DNA of 6,948 nt from positions 1-6,948 of the forward strand of contig JAQUGB010000092.1 of NCBI GenBank assembly GCA_028684345.1, given 5' to 3'. Position 1 is the stretch's first letter. Every line of letters begins with the position of its first letter. Source of the stretch: Tepidiphilus sp. Lineage in GTDB: Bacteria; Pseudomonadota; Gammaproteobacteria; Burkholderiales; Rhodocyclaceae. Under the pieces are notes generated by a model. The model was not told the DNA's origin, searched no databases, and saw only the letters and a program-made list of their open reading frames with translations. A program made the position numbers and the translations under genes. Positions 1-5,484 of the stretch are shown here, piece by piece.

Positions 1-99
1 CCGGTCTACGCCATCGGCGGACTGGGCCCGGAGGACCTAGAGGATGCGCGCCGCGCCGGGGCGCACGGCGTGGCGGCGATCCGCGCCTGGTGGGACTAG
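1..99 (+). CDS. 3' end of a ThiE-like (thiamine-phosphate synthase family) protein, probably a Nudix-ThiE fusion; partial
   Basis: Frame 1 is open from the window edge to a TAG at 97-99 and gives the last 32 residues. It contains PVYAIGGLGPEDL, then ARRAGAHGVAAIRAWW. This matches the last beta strand and phosphate-binding Gly-Gly loop (A-[IL]-GG) of the thiamine-phosphate synthase/TenI family, followed by its usual G-A-x-G-[IV]-A-x-[IL] ending. In betaproteobacteria a ThiE-like domain fused behind a Nudix (MutT) hydrolase domain is commonly found beside yacG-zapD-coaE, so I infer that this is that fusion. The Nudix part would lie outside the window and cannot be seen. A stand-alone ThiE or TenI-like protein is the alternative. 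The gene converges on yacG with four bases between the two stop codons. Confidence 0.68.
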   Translation, partial: PVYAIGGLGPEDLEDARRAGAHGVAAIRAWWD

Positions 100-103
100 C
101 CGT

Positions 104-307
104 CTATTGTGATTCGTTGCCGGATTCGGGCGGCGTCTTCTCGTCCGAGGAAAGGCGATAGCGTTCGTCGGCCCAGGCACCGAGATCGATGAGCTTGCAG
201 CGCTCGGAGCAGAATGGGCGCCAGCGCGATTCCGGCGTCCAGGGAACCGGTTTGCCGCAGGTAGGGCAGGAGACGAGGCGCGGCGGCTTGGGTGGAGCGT
301 CGTTCAT
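104..307 (-). CDS. yacG: YacG, zinc-binding DNA gyrase inhibitor family
   Basis: This 67-residue protein has a four-cysteine zinc site, C14-P-T-C17 and C33-S-E-R-C37. The typical YacG block follows: a short loop with W23, the phrase RPFCSERCKLIDLGAWADE, and an acidic tail. E. coli YacG is about the same length, binds zinc and inhibits gyrase through GyrB. That biochemistry is known for the family and is not shown here. The ATG at 307 is preceded by a partial Shine-Dalgarno GAGAAG six bases upstream and lies 12 nt after the zapD stop, so it is probably the last gene of the minus-strand operon. Its TAG stop is four bases from the stop of the convergent plus-strand gene. Confidence 0.93.
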   Translation of the reverse strand: MNDAPPKPPRLVSCPTCGKPVPWTPESRWRPFCSERCKLIDLGAWADERYRLSSDEKTPPESGNESQ

Positions 308-319
308 CGCGGGCTTCTC

Positions 320-1078
320 TCACAGTCGGCACAGTTCGAGCACGAAGGGGACGTCGAGTTCCAGCGGTTGGGTGGAGGGGCGAAGATCGCTGCGCGGAGG
401 GCCAAATCTTAGATTGATGAGGTATTTGTTGGCCGACATCGAGGGGATGACCCGCAGCGCGGGGTCGACCTGGACGCGGGCGAGCAGGCAGTGGGCCCCT
501 TTGAGCTCGCGCTGGTAGGCGCCTCGGGGGGCGACGGCCTCGAAGCGCTCGGTGTTGCCGCGCAAGAGGCCGAGCACGAGCTCGATGCCGTTGCGAATCG
601 GCTGCAGGGGGGCGATCCAGCGTTCGAGTTGGGCGGCGCGCTGCTCGGGGGGCAATTCCAGCCAGAAGTGATAGGCAGGGGCGTCGAACGCGCACAGGCC
701 GCCGGGGACGTGGGCGCGCGAGCGCAGCGCCATCAACCATTCGTTTTCGCGCAGGTGGTGATCCACCCGGCCGACCATGCCGAGCAGGGCGGTACGGGTC
801 CGTTCGATACGCTCCACCAGCGCTGCGACGCGCTCCGTATCGACCTGCTCGATGGGCAGCGAGAGCAGGGCCGAACGCTGGCGATCGAGCTCTTGCATCA
901 GGTCGAGTTTGAGGTCGGTACGTCCGGCGATCCCGGCGAGTTCGAAGAGCGTGACGATCGCGGCGTGGTGGTCGTACCGGTGTGTACTGTCGAGAAAATG
1001 TTGCCACCGCCGCCACACGTCCTCGAGGCGCAGTAGGGTGCGGATGCGCTCGGTGAGGGGAAATTCGAAGAGGATCAT
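320..1078 (-). CDS. zapD: ZapD (YacF), FtsZ-associated cell division protein
   Basis: The 252-residue length is close to E. coli ZapD (about 247). The N-terminus (MILFEFPLTERIRTLLRLE) and the following helical stretch with W24/F28, H33 and Y35 are characteristic of the ZapD/DUF1342 family, as are the central segment around ENEWLMALRSR and the ending NLRFGPP...VPFVLELC. ZapD is a cytoplasmic dimer that binds the FtsZ C-terminal tail and bundles protofilaments at the division ring. The ATG (1076-1078) overlaps the coaE TGA as ATGA. A GGAG nine bases upstream, inside coaE, provides a good ribosome binding site. The predicted protein is soluble with no signal or membrane segment. The coaE-zapD-yacG order is the usual neighbourhood for this gene. 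Confidence 0.95.
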   Translation of the reverse strand: MILFEFPLTERIRTLLRLEDVWRRWQHFLDSTHRYDHHAAIVTLFELAGIAGRTDLKLDLMQELDRQRSALLSLPIEQVDTERVAALVERIERTRTALLGMVGRVDHHLRENEWLMALRSRAHVPGGLCAFDAPAYHFWLELPPEQRAAQLERWIAPLQPIRNGIELVLGLLRGNTERFEAVAPRGAYQRELKGAHCLLARVQVDPALRVIPSMSANKYLINLRFGPPRSDLRPSTQPLELDVPFVLELCRL

Positions 1079-1710
1079 GGCGGCGCACTCCGGGCGAGTT
1101 CGCGGTAGAGCCGATCGAGCGCCTCGACCTGGGCATAAAGCCGGGCGAGATCGCCGCCGTTGTCGAGGATGTGGTCGGCGGCGGCGAGCCGCTCGGCGCG
1201 GCTTGCCTGCTGGGCCATGATGCGGCGGATCAGGTCCTCGTCCAGGCCGCTGCGCGCACGCACCCGGGCGATCTGGATTTCTTCGGGACAGTCGACGACG
1301 GCGATGCGCTGGCAGCGGCGGCGGTAGTCTTCGCCGGCTTCGATGAGAAGCGGCACCACGAGCACGACGTAAGGGGCATCGGCCGCGGCGAGGCAGCGGG
1401 CGTCGGCTTCCTGACGGATCATGGGGTGCAGGATGGCTTCGAGCCGGTGCTTCACCGCCGGGTCGGTAAAGGCGAGCGCGCGCATCTTGGCGCGATCGAG
1501 CGCCCCGTCGGGGGTGAGGATGTCGGGGCCGAAGGCGGCGACGAGGGAGGGGATTGCCGCGCCGCCTGCGGCAGTGAGCTCATGGGCGATCGCGTCGGTG
1601 TCGACCACGGCGGCGCCGAGCCGCGCGAAGTGCTCGGCGGCGGCGCTCTTGCCACTGCCGATGCCGCCGGTCAGCCCGACGATGAAGGGAGGACGGTTCA
1701 GGGACGGCAT
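1075..1710 (-). CDS. coaE: Dephospho-CoA kinase
   Basis: This 211-residue P-loop kinase catalyses the last step of CoA synthesis, ATP-dependent phosphorylation of the 3'-hydroxyl of dephospho-CoA. Visible motifs are Walker A GGIGSGKS (15-22), VDTD (36-39, the expected acidic catalytic/substrate motif), LHPMIR (94-99), VPLLIE (119-124) and the late DNGGDL signature (183-188). All are in the order expected for CoaE, and the length is normal (about 200-210). The frame stays open 68 codons further upstream, but the MPSLNRPPFIVGLTGG start places the P-loop at the usual distance from the N-terminus. That start lies inside the SPOR gene, giving a 13-bp overlap. No clear Shine-Dalgarno precedes it, so translation probably depends on coupling to the SPOR gene. 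The TGA overlaps the zapD ATG. Confidence 0.96.
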   Translation of the reverse strand: MPSLNRPPFIVGLTGGIGSGKSAAAEHFARLGAAVVDTDAIAHELTAAGGAAIPSLVAAFGPDILTPDGALDRAKMRALAFTDPAVKHRLEAILHPMIRQEADARCLAAADAPYVVLVVPLLIEAGEDYRRRCQRIAVVDCPEEIQIARVRARSGLDEDLIRRIMAQQASRAERLAAADHILDNGGDLARLYAQVEALDRLYRELARSAPP

Positions 1711-2495
1711 GCGTCGATGGAAAGCTGGGGGAAACGGGCCTGGATACGCCGACGCAGGTCGTCGGCGACGGAGGGGGGGCATTGGTAGCTGAGTTCGATG
1801 ACAGGAACGGTGCGCGCGACGATCTGCGCATCCTTGACGTTCTTCGTACGCAGCTCGGCCATTTTTTTCTCGGCGCCTTCTGGCGAGCGGAAGAGACCGA
1901 GCGAAATGCCCCACTGCAGGGGGCCTGGGTCGCGGATCACGAAGGCGTCGTCCACCCCGGCCTGATGCAGGTTCTCCAGCCGTCGGTTGGCCGCCGCTGC
2001 ACTGCCTTGGGGCGGAAGCACCACGCGCCAGCTGACGGGTTTTTCGCTTTTTCGTTCTTGAATTTGGACGCCGGGCAGCCCTTGCGGCAGGTCCTTGAGC
2101 GCCGGCAGGAGCTGGGGGTCGAGCTCGGCGAGCCGCAGGCAGGCGAGGGGGGGAGCGGCTGCAGCCGTCGGCTTGGGCGGGGCTGGTTCGGCGGCTGCCG
2201 CTGCGGGAGCAGGCACCACCGCAGGTGTTGAGGATTCGGGTGATGCTGCGGGAGGTGCGGCAGGAGCATCGCCGTCCGCCTTGTCCTCGGCCGAGTGGGG
2301 GGAGTGGTCGGCCTGAGGGGGAAGGTTGGTCGCATCGTGGCCGGGTACGGCGGCGAGGATTCGCAGGCGGTCGGGGCGCAGGGGCTGCTCGACGTCGGCG
2401 CGCGCCGCTTCGGGAGATGGCCGCGGCAGCAGGCCGGCGGTCATCGCCAGCAGCAGGGCGTTGACGAGCAGGAGCAGCGCGATCAGGAGGCGCAT
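1698..2495 (-). CDS. SPOR-domain protein with N-terminal membrane anchor
   Basis: This is a 265-residue protein. Residues 3-22 form a leucine/alanine-rich hydrophobic segment starting almost at the N-terminus, which I read as an inner-membrane anchor with the rest in the periplasm. Residues 23-116 are a low-complexity Ala/Pro/Glu-rich linker. A CLRLAEL motif at 119-125 precedes two half-repeats typical of SPOR: VSWRVVLPP...GVDDAFVIRDPGP (about 154-192) and WGISLGLFRSPEGAEKKMAEL (195-215) followed by NVKDAQIVAR. SPOR domains generally bind peptidoglycan lacking stem peptides, often at septa. The tail has C239 and C263, which could form a disulfide. This resembles the SPOR protein often found next to coaX in betaproteobacteria. 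The start lies 18 nt after the trpB2 stop with only a weak GAGA-type ribosome site. No specific division role can be assigned from sequence. Confidence 0.88.
   Translation of the reverse strand: MRLLIALLLLVNALLLAMTAGLLPRPSPEAARADVEQPLRPDRLRILAAVPGHDATNLPPQADHSPHSAEDKADGDAPAAPPAASPESSTPAVVPAPAAAAAEPAPPKPTAAAAPPLACLRLAELDPQLLPALKDLPQGLPGVQIQERKSEKPVSWRVVLPPQGSAAAANRRLENLHQAGVDDAFVIRDPGPLQWGISLGLFRSPEGAEKKMAELRTKNVKDAQIVARTVPVIELSYQCPPSVADDLRRRIQARFPQLSIDACRP
1773..1779 (-). other. C7 homopolymer tract in the SPOR gene (possible slippage site)
   Basis: The coding strand reads TGC CCC CCC TCC here (Cys239-Pro-Pro-Ser), a run of seven C. A -1 slip would move translation into the coaE frame, which has no stop codon between this tract and the coaE start at 1710. 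The tract is a plain observation. Any use in frameshifting is speculation, and GC-rich genes contain such runs by chance. Confidence 0.35.
1862..1868 (-). other. A7 homopolymer tract in the SPOR gene (possible slippage site)
   Basis: The coding strand reads GAG AAA AAA ATG (Glu-Lys-Lys-Met, residues 209-212), a run of seven A in an otherwise very GC-rich gene. A -1 shift here enters the same open frame that leads into coaE without a stop. Such A-runs are known substrates for transcriptional slippage in other bacteria. No downstream stimulatory hairpin was identified by eye. Confidence 0.35.
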
Positions 2496-2513
2496 CGCCG
2501 CAATTTCTCTGTC

Positions 2514-3881
2514 TCAGCCTACGCTTGGCAGCGTGCGCAGTGCTTCGGCCAGAAGCTCATCGGGCAGAGTGTAATCTTCGAGCTCGCCGCGCAGGTAGCG
2601 CTCATAGGCGCTCATGTCGAAGTGCCCGTGCCCGGTGAGATTGAAGAGCAGCACCTTGGGTTCGCCGGTTTCCTTGCAACGCAGCGCCTCGTCGATCACC
2701 GCACGGATGGCGTGACAGGATTCCGGCGCGGGGATGATCCCCTCGGCGCGGGCGAACTGGATGCCGGCCTCGAACGTGGCCCGCTGCGGCACGGCGAGCG
2801 CTTCGACCTGGCCTTCGTGCACCAGCTGCGACACCAGCGGGGAGGCGCCGTGGTAGCGCAGCCCCCCGGCGTGGATGCCCGGTGGCACGAAGTCGTGCCC
2901 CAGGGTGTACATCCGCATCAGGGGGGTGAAACCGGAGGCATCGCCGTAATCGTAGGCGTAGGTGCCCTTGGTGAGGGAGGGGCAGGATTCGGGCTCCACC
3001 GCTACGCAGCGCAGTCCCGCGGCGCGGCGTTCGCCGGCGAACTTGTCGGCGAGGAAGGGGAAGGCGATGCCGCCGAAGCTCGAGCCGCCGCCGCAGGGAC
3101 CGAAGATCACGTCGGGATAAAGGCCGATCTTCTCGAACTGCTTCTTCGCTTCCAGCCCGATGAGGCTCTGGTGCAGCAGGACGTGGTTGAGCACCGAGCC
3201 CAGGGTGTAGTTGGTGTCGGGCCGGGAGGCGGCCTCCTCGACGGCTTCCGAGATGGCGATGCCCAAGGAGCCGGGATGATCCGGTTCGGTGGCGAGGATG
3301 CGCCGCCCGGTCTCGGTGAGCGGCGAAGGACTGGCGTGCACTTCCGCGCCCCAGGTTTCCATCAGCACGCGGCGCTGCGGCTTTTGCTGGTAGCTCACGC
3401 GCACCATGTAGACGCGCACTTCCAGCCCGAGCATCTGGCCGGCGAAGGCGATGGAGGAGCCCCACTGGCCGGCGCCGGTCTCGGTGGTGAGCCGTTTGAT
3501 GCCCACCTGGCGGTTGTAATAGGCTTGAGGTACGGCGGAATTGGGCTTGTGCGAGCCGGCCGGCGAAACCCCTTCGTACTTGAAGAAGATCTTTGCCGGC
3601 GTGCCCAGGCGCCGCTCCAGGCGCACGGCGCGCATGAGCGGCGAGGGACGCCAGATGGCATAGGTTTCACGCACCGCCTCGGGGATGGCGATCCAGCGCT
3701 CGCGGCTCATCTCCTGTTCGAGGATCGGCTCGGGAAAGATCGCGGCCATCGCGGAGGGATCGATCGGCTTGCCGTCCGGCCCGAGCGGGGGTGCCGGAGG
3801 GGTGGAGAGATCGGCGGCGATGTTGTACCAGTGCGTCGGGATCTCGTGTTCTTCGAGGAGGATCCGGGTCGGTTCGCTCAT
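2514..3881 (-). CDS. trpB2: TrpB2-type tryptophan synthase beta chain-like PLP enzyme
   Basis: This 455-residue fold-type II PLP enzyme is longer than ordinary TrpB (about 400) and has the TrpB2 features. These are an extended N-terminal region (IPTHWYNIAADL), RPSPLMRAVRLE, the PLP lysine K112 in GSHKPNSA, the catalytic-glutamate motif TETGAGQWG (E134; TrpB1 usually has QHG), the phosphate-binding loop CGGGSSFGG (263-271), AEGIIPAPESCHA with E387 at the TrpB pyridine-side position, and a late LTGHGHFD. The family condenses indole with L-serine (or O-phosphoserine in some archaeal members) to make tryptophan. No trpA is present in the window, so indole salvage is the usual proposal. Its ATG overlaps the coaX TGA (ATGA), and a GAGAGA lies about nine bases upstream. 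It is intact with all key residues. The symbol follows subfamily usage; the true substrate is not provable here. Confidence 0.93.
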   Translation of the reverse strand: MSEPTRILLEEHEIPTHWYNIAADLSTPPAPPLGPDGKPIDPSAMAAIFPEPILEQEMSRERWIAIPEAVRETYAIWRPSPLMRAVRLERRLGTPAKIFFKYEGVSPAGSHKPNSAVPQAYYNRQVGIKRLTTETGAGQWGSSIAFAGQMLGLEVRVYMVRVSYQQKPQRRVLMETWGAEVHASPSPLTETGRRILATEPDHPGSLGIAISEAVEEAASRPDTNYTLGSVLNHVLLHQSLIGLEAKKQFEKIGLYPDVIFGPCGGGSSFGGIAFPFLADKFAGERRAAGLRCVAVEPESCPSLTKGTYAYDYGDASGFTPLMRMYTLGHDFVPPGIHAGGLRYHGASPLVSQLVHEGQVEALAVPQRATFEAGIQFARAEGIIPAPESCHAIRAVIDEALRCKETGEPKVLLFNLTGHGHFDMSAYERYLRGELEDYTLPDELLAEALRTLPSVG

Positions 3882-4639
3882 GGGGCAGTCTCTCGGGTGT
3901 CATGAGATGGGGTTGGGCGGGTGCTGGCTGCGGCGACTACGGCCAAGCCGCGCAGAACGAGATTATCCACCGTCCGGGCCGGAATGGCCAGATGCGCGGC
4001 GATGATCTCGGCGTCGCCGCCCGAGACGAGCGCCACGGCGCCGCAGGCAGTCCCCTCCATGACACGATAGTAATGTTCGATGGCCCCGACCTGGGCGAGC
4101 AGGCAGCCGCTGGCGATGGCGTCGCGCGTGTTCGTGGGCGGCAGGCGCACTTCGCCGGCGGCGAGCGGCAGTTTTGCAGTGGCGCGTACCAGGCTTTCGC
4201 GCATGGTGGTGAGCCCCGGCAGGATCAGACCGCCGCGAAAGCGTCCGTCGGCCTCGAGCCAATCCACCGTGGTGGCCGTGCCGCAGCACACCACCAGGGC
4301 CGCGCCGTCGTGCAGGTGGTGCGCGGCAATGAGCGCGGCCCAGCGGTCGGCGCCGAGCCGCTCGGGTTCGTCGTAGCCGTTCGTGACGCCGCAGCACTGC
4401 GCTTGTGCCACGAGCCACTGGATCGGGCCGAGCTGCCGTTCGAGTTCGAGGGCGAGCCGGTCGTGGGCCACGTTCACGCCGAAGCGCCGGGTCGAGGCGG
4501 GCAGCCGCGTGCGCATCGCCTCGATCCACTGCGGGATGTCGACGTGGCGGCAGGCGCCGCTCTCGCGCCACTGCTCGCCGTCGAGCAAGGCCCATTTGAG
4601 CCGCGTGTTGCCTAGATCGAGGAGTAGCGTCGGATTCAT
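3878..4639 (-). CDS. coaX: Type III pantothenate kinase
   Basis: This 253-residue acetate/sugar-kinase-fold (ASKHA) enzyme phosphorylates pantothenate, the first committed step of CoA synthesis. Motifs are the N-terminal phosphate loop DLGNTRLKW (8-16), the pantothenate-binding region GYDEPERLGADRW (88-100) with the expected catalytic aspartate D98, CCGTATTVDWL (118-128), GGLILPGLTTM (136-146) and VSGGDA (205-210). Many homologues have an aspartate two residues before GTA (D-x-GTA); here that position is C118, followed by C119. I recall non-Asp residues here in other betaproteobacterial CoaX, so it is probably a lineage variant rather than damage. The start is set by homology (MNPTLLLDLGNT) and by the ATGA overlap with the birA stop; the same frame remains open upstream but only as a shadow of birA. 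No Shine-Dalgarno is evident, suggesting coupled translation. The last 15 residues are a polar, Thr/Pro-rich tail. Confidence 0.96.
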   Translation of the reverse strand: MNPTLLLDLGNTRLKWALLDGEQWRESGACRHVDIPQWIEAMRTRLPASTRRFGVNVAHDRLALELERQLGPIQWLVAQAQCCGVTNGYDEPERLGADRWAALIAAHHLHDGAALVVCCGTATTVDWLEADGRFRGGLILPGLTTMRESLVRATAKLPLAAGEVRLPPTNTRDAIASGCLLAQVGAIEHYYRVMEGTACGAVALVSGGDAEIIAAHLAIPARTVDNLVLRGLAVVAAASTRPTPSHDTRETAP

Positions 4640-5439
4640 GCGAGGGGGCGCAGCGAGACGTCGCCGACGCAGCAGGCGATATGCCCGCCTGCCGTGTCGA
4701 GCAGCAGGCGACCCGTCTCGTCGACGCCTGCGGCTATCCCGACGAGCTCGCGCTCGCCGTCGCGCACTGCCACCGGAAGCCCCCGGTAGGCGTCGAGTGC
4801 GTTCCACTGTTCCTGCCAGGGAGCGAAGCCGTGGCCGGCGAGATAGGCCGCGCGGACGGCATCGAGCCGTTCGAGGAGGGCCGCAAGGAGTGCGTCCCGC
4901 GGCGGTAAAGGGGAGAGGTGCCGCGCGAGTGCGGTGGCGGGAAGCCCCCCCTCGGGATGGAAGTCCGGCGGCAGGTCGAGGTTGAGCCCCACGCCGACGA
5001 CGACGCGGATCGGCGCCGTGCTGCGGCTCTGGGCCTCGATGAGTACGCCGGCCACCTTGGCGCCGGCGATGAGCACGTCGTTGGGCCATTTGAGGCCGAC
5101 TTCGGCCGCACCCAGCGCCTGCAAGCCTCGAGCGAGCGCCGCGCCGACGGCGAGCGGCAAGGCTTCGAGCGTCGTGCCGGCGGGAAAAGCGAAGAGGCAG
5201 GAGAACGTGAGGCTCGCGCCCGGCCAGGATTGCCAGACCCGGGCCTGTCGCCCGCGGCCGCGGGTCTGCCGGTCGGCGCCGACGACGGAGAGCCGCTCCG
5301 GTTCGGGCAGAGGCAGGCGCATCGCCTCGTCGTTGGTCGAGGCGCATTCGGCGAGCCAATGGAGGTCGAGCCGTTGGGCGAGCGCTCGAGGAAGGAGTCG
5401 GAGCAGCGCCGCCGGATCGAAGGCGGAAGGAGCGGGCAT
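4636..5439 (-). CDS. birA: Biotin--[acetyl-CoA-carboxylase] ligase, monofunctional (no DNA-binding domain)
   Basis: The 267-residue protein activates biotin as biotinoyl-AMP and transfers it to carrier lysines such as that of AccB. Motifs in order: ECASTNDEAM (31-40), QTRGRGRQARVW (58-69, the biotinoyl-AMP loop), KWPNDVLI with catalytic lysine K117, KVAGVLIE (128-135), VGVGLNLD (148-155), and a small C-terminal domain to residue 267. The catalytic domain starts near residue 25, so there is no room for the N-terminal helix-turn-helix of E. coli BirA. It should therefore be a ligase only and not a biotin-operon repressor. The loop reads GRGRQAR where E. coli has GRGRRGR; the arginine equivalent to R118 is kept (R64), but the following Arg-Gly is Gln-Ala. 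The ATG at 5439 is the first ATG/GTG/TTG after the in-frame ntrC stop, which limits the start choice. Confidence 0.96.
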   Translation of the reverse strand: MPAPSAFDPAALLRLLPRALAQRLDLHWLAECASTNDEAMRLPLPEPERLSVVGADRQTRGRGRQARVWQSWPGASLTFSCLFAFPAGTTLEALPLAVGAALARGLQALGAAEVGLKWPNDVLIAGAKVAGVLIEAQSRSTAPIRVVVGVGLNLDLPPDFHPEGGLPATALARHLSPLPPRDALLAALLERLDAVRAAYLAGHGFAPWQEQWNALDAYRGLPVAVRDGERELVGIAAGVDETGRLLLDTAGGHIACCVGDVSLRPLA

Positions 5440-5484
5440 GGAGCGTCGCAGGAAAGGTGCGAAGCGCTTATTGTACGGCAGGCG
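5440..5484 (-). promoter_or_regulatory. ntrC-birA intergenic gap with a -10-like box (tentative)
   Basis: This 45-nt stretch is the longest non-coding gap in the window. On the minus strand it contains TACAAT (5475-5470), a good match to a sigma-70 -10 box and notably AT-rich for its surroundings, about 30 nt before the birA ATG. No convincing TTGACA-like -35 lies 16-18 nt upstream (the region is AGCTCA or similar). Flanking it are AAGCGCT and AGCGCTT, inverted copies at 5462-5468 and 5487-5493 with an 18-nt loop, and a perfect 10-bp palindrome GCGCTAGCGC (5482-5491) across the ntrC stop. There is no U-tract, so it does not look like an intrinsic terminator. It could be an internal promoter for birA onward. 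Confidence 0.3.

Noticed and set aside
96..1136. A 346-codon minus-strand frame covering yacG, zapD and the end of coaE.
   Set aside because: It is a different frame over three well-supported genes, and its composition (very high Arg, Ala, Pro) is that of an out-of-frame GC-rich reading.
1711..1914. A 68-codon N-terminal extension of coaE.
   Set aside because: It lies in the SPOR coding region, is Arg/Pro-rich, and would displace the P-loop from its usual near-terminal position. It is kept only as the slippage observation.
2195..2270. GC-rich repetitive-looking stretch in the SPOR gene, considered as a possible DNA repeat.
   Set aside because: It encodes the Ala/Pro linker. The repetitiveness follows from GCN and CCN codons, with no regular repeat unit.
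2295..3905. A 536-codon open frame on the plus strand, opposite trpB2 and part of the SPOR gene.
   Set aside because: It is antisense to an enzyme with all its catalytic motifs intact. Its translation is Gly/Ala/His/Arg-rich without any recognisable domain, as expected for an antisense shadow in high-GC DNA.
4640..5359. A 240-codon upstream extension of the coaX frame (total 493 codons).
   Set aside because: The added part is an Arg/Ala-rich shadow of birA. The coaX homology begins exactly at the ATG that overlaps the birA stop.
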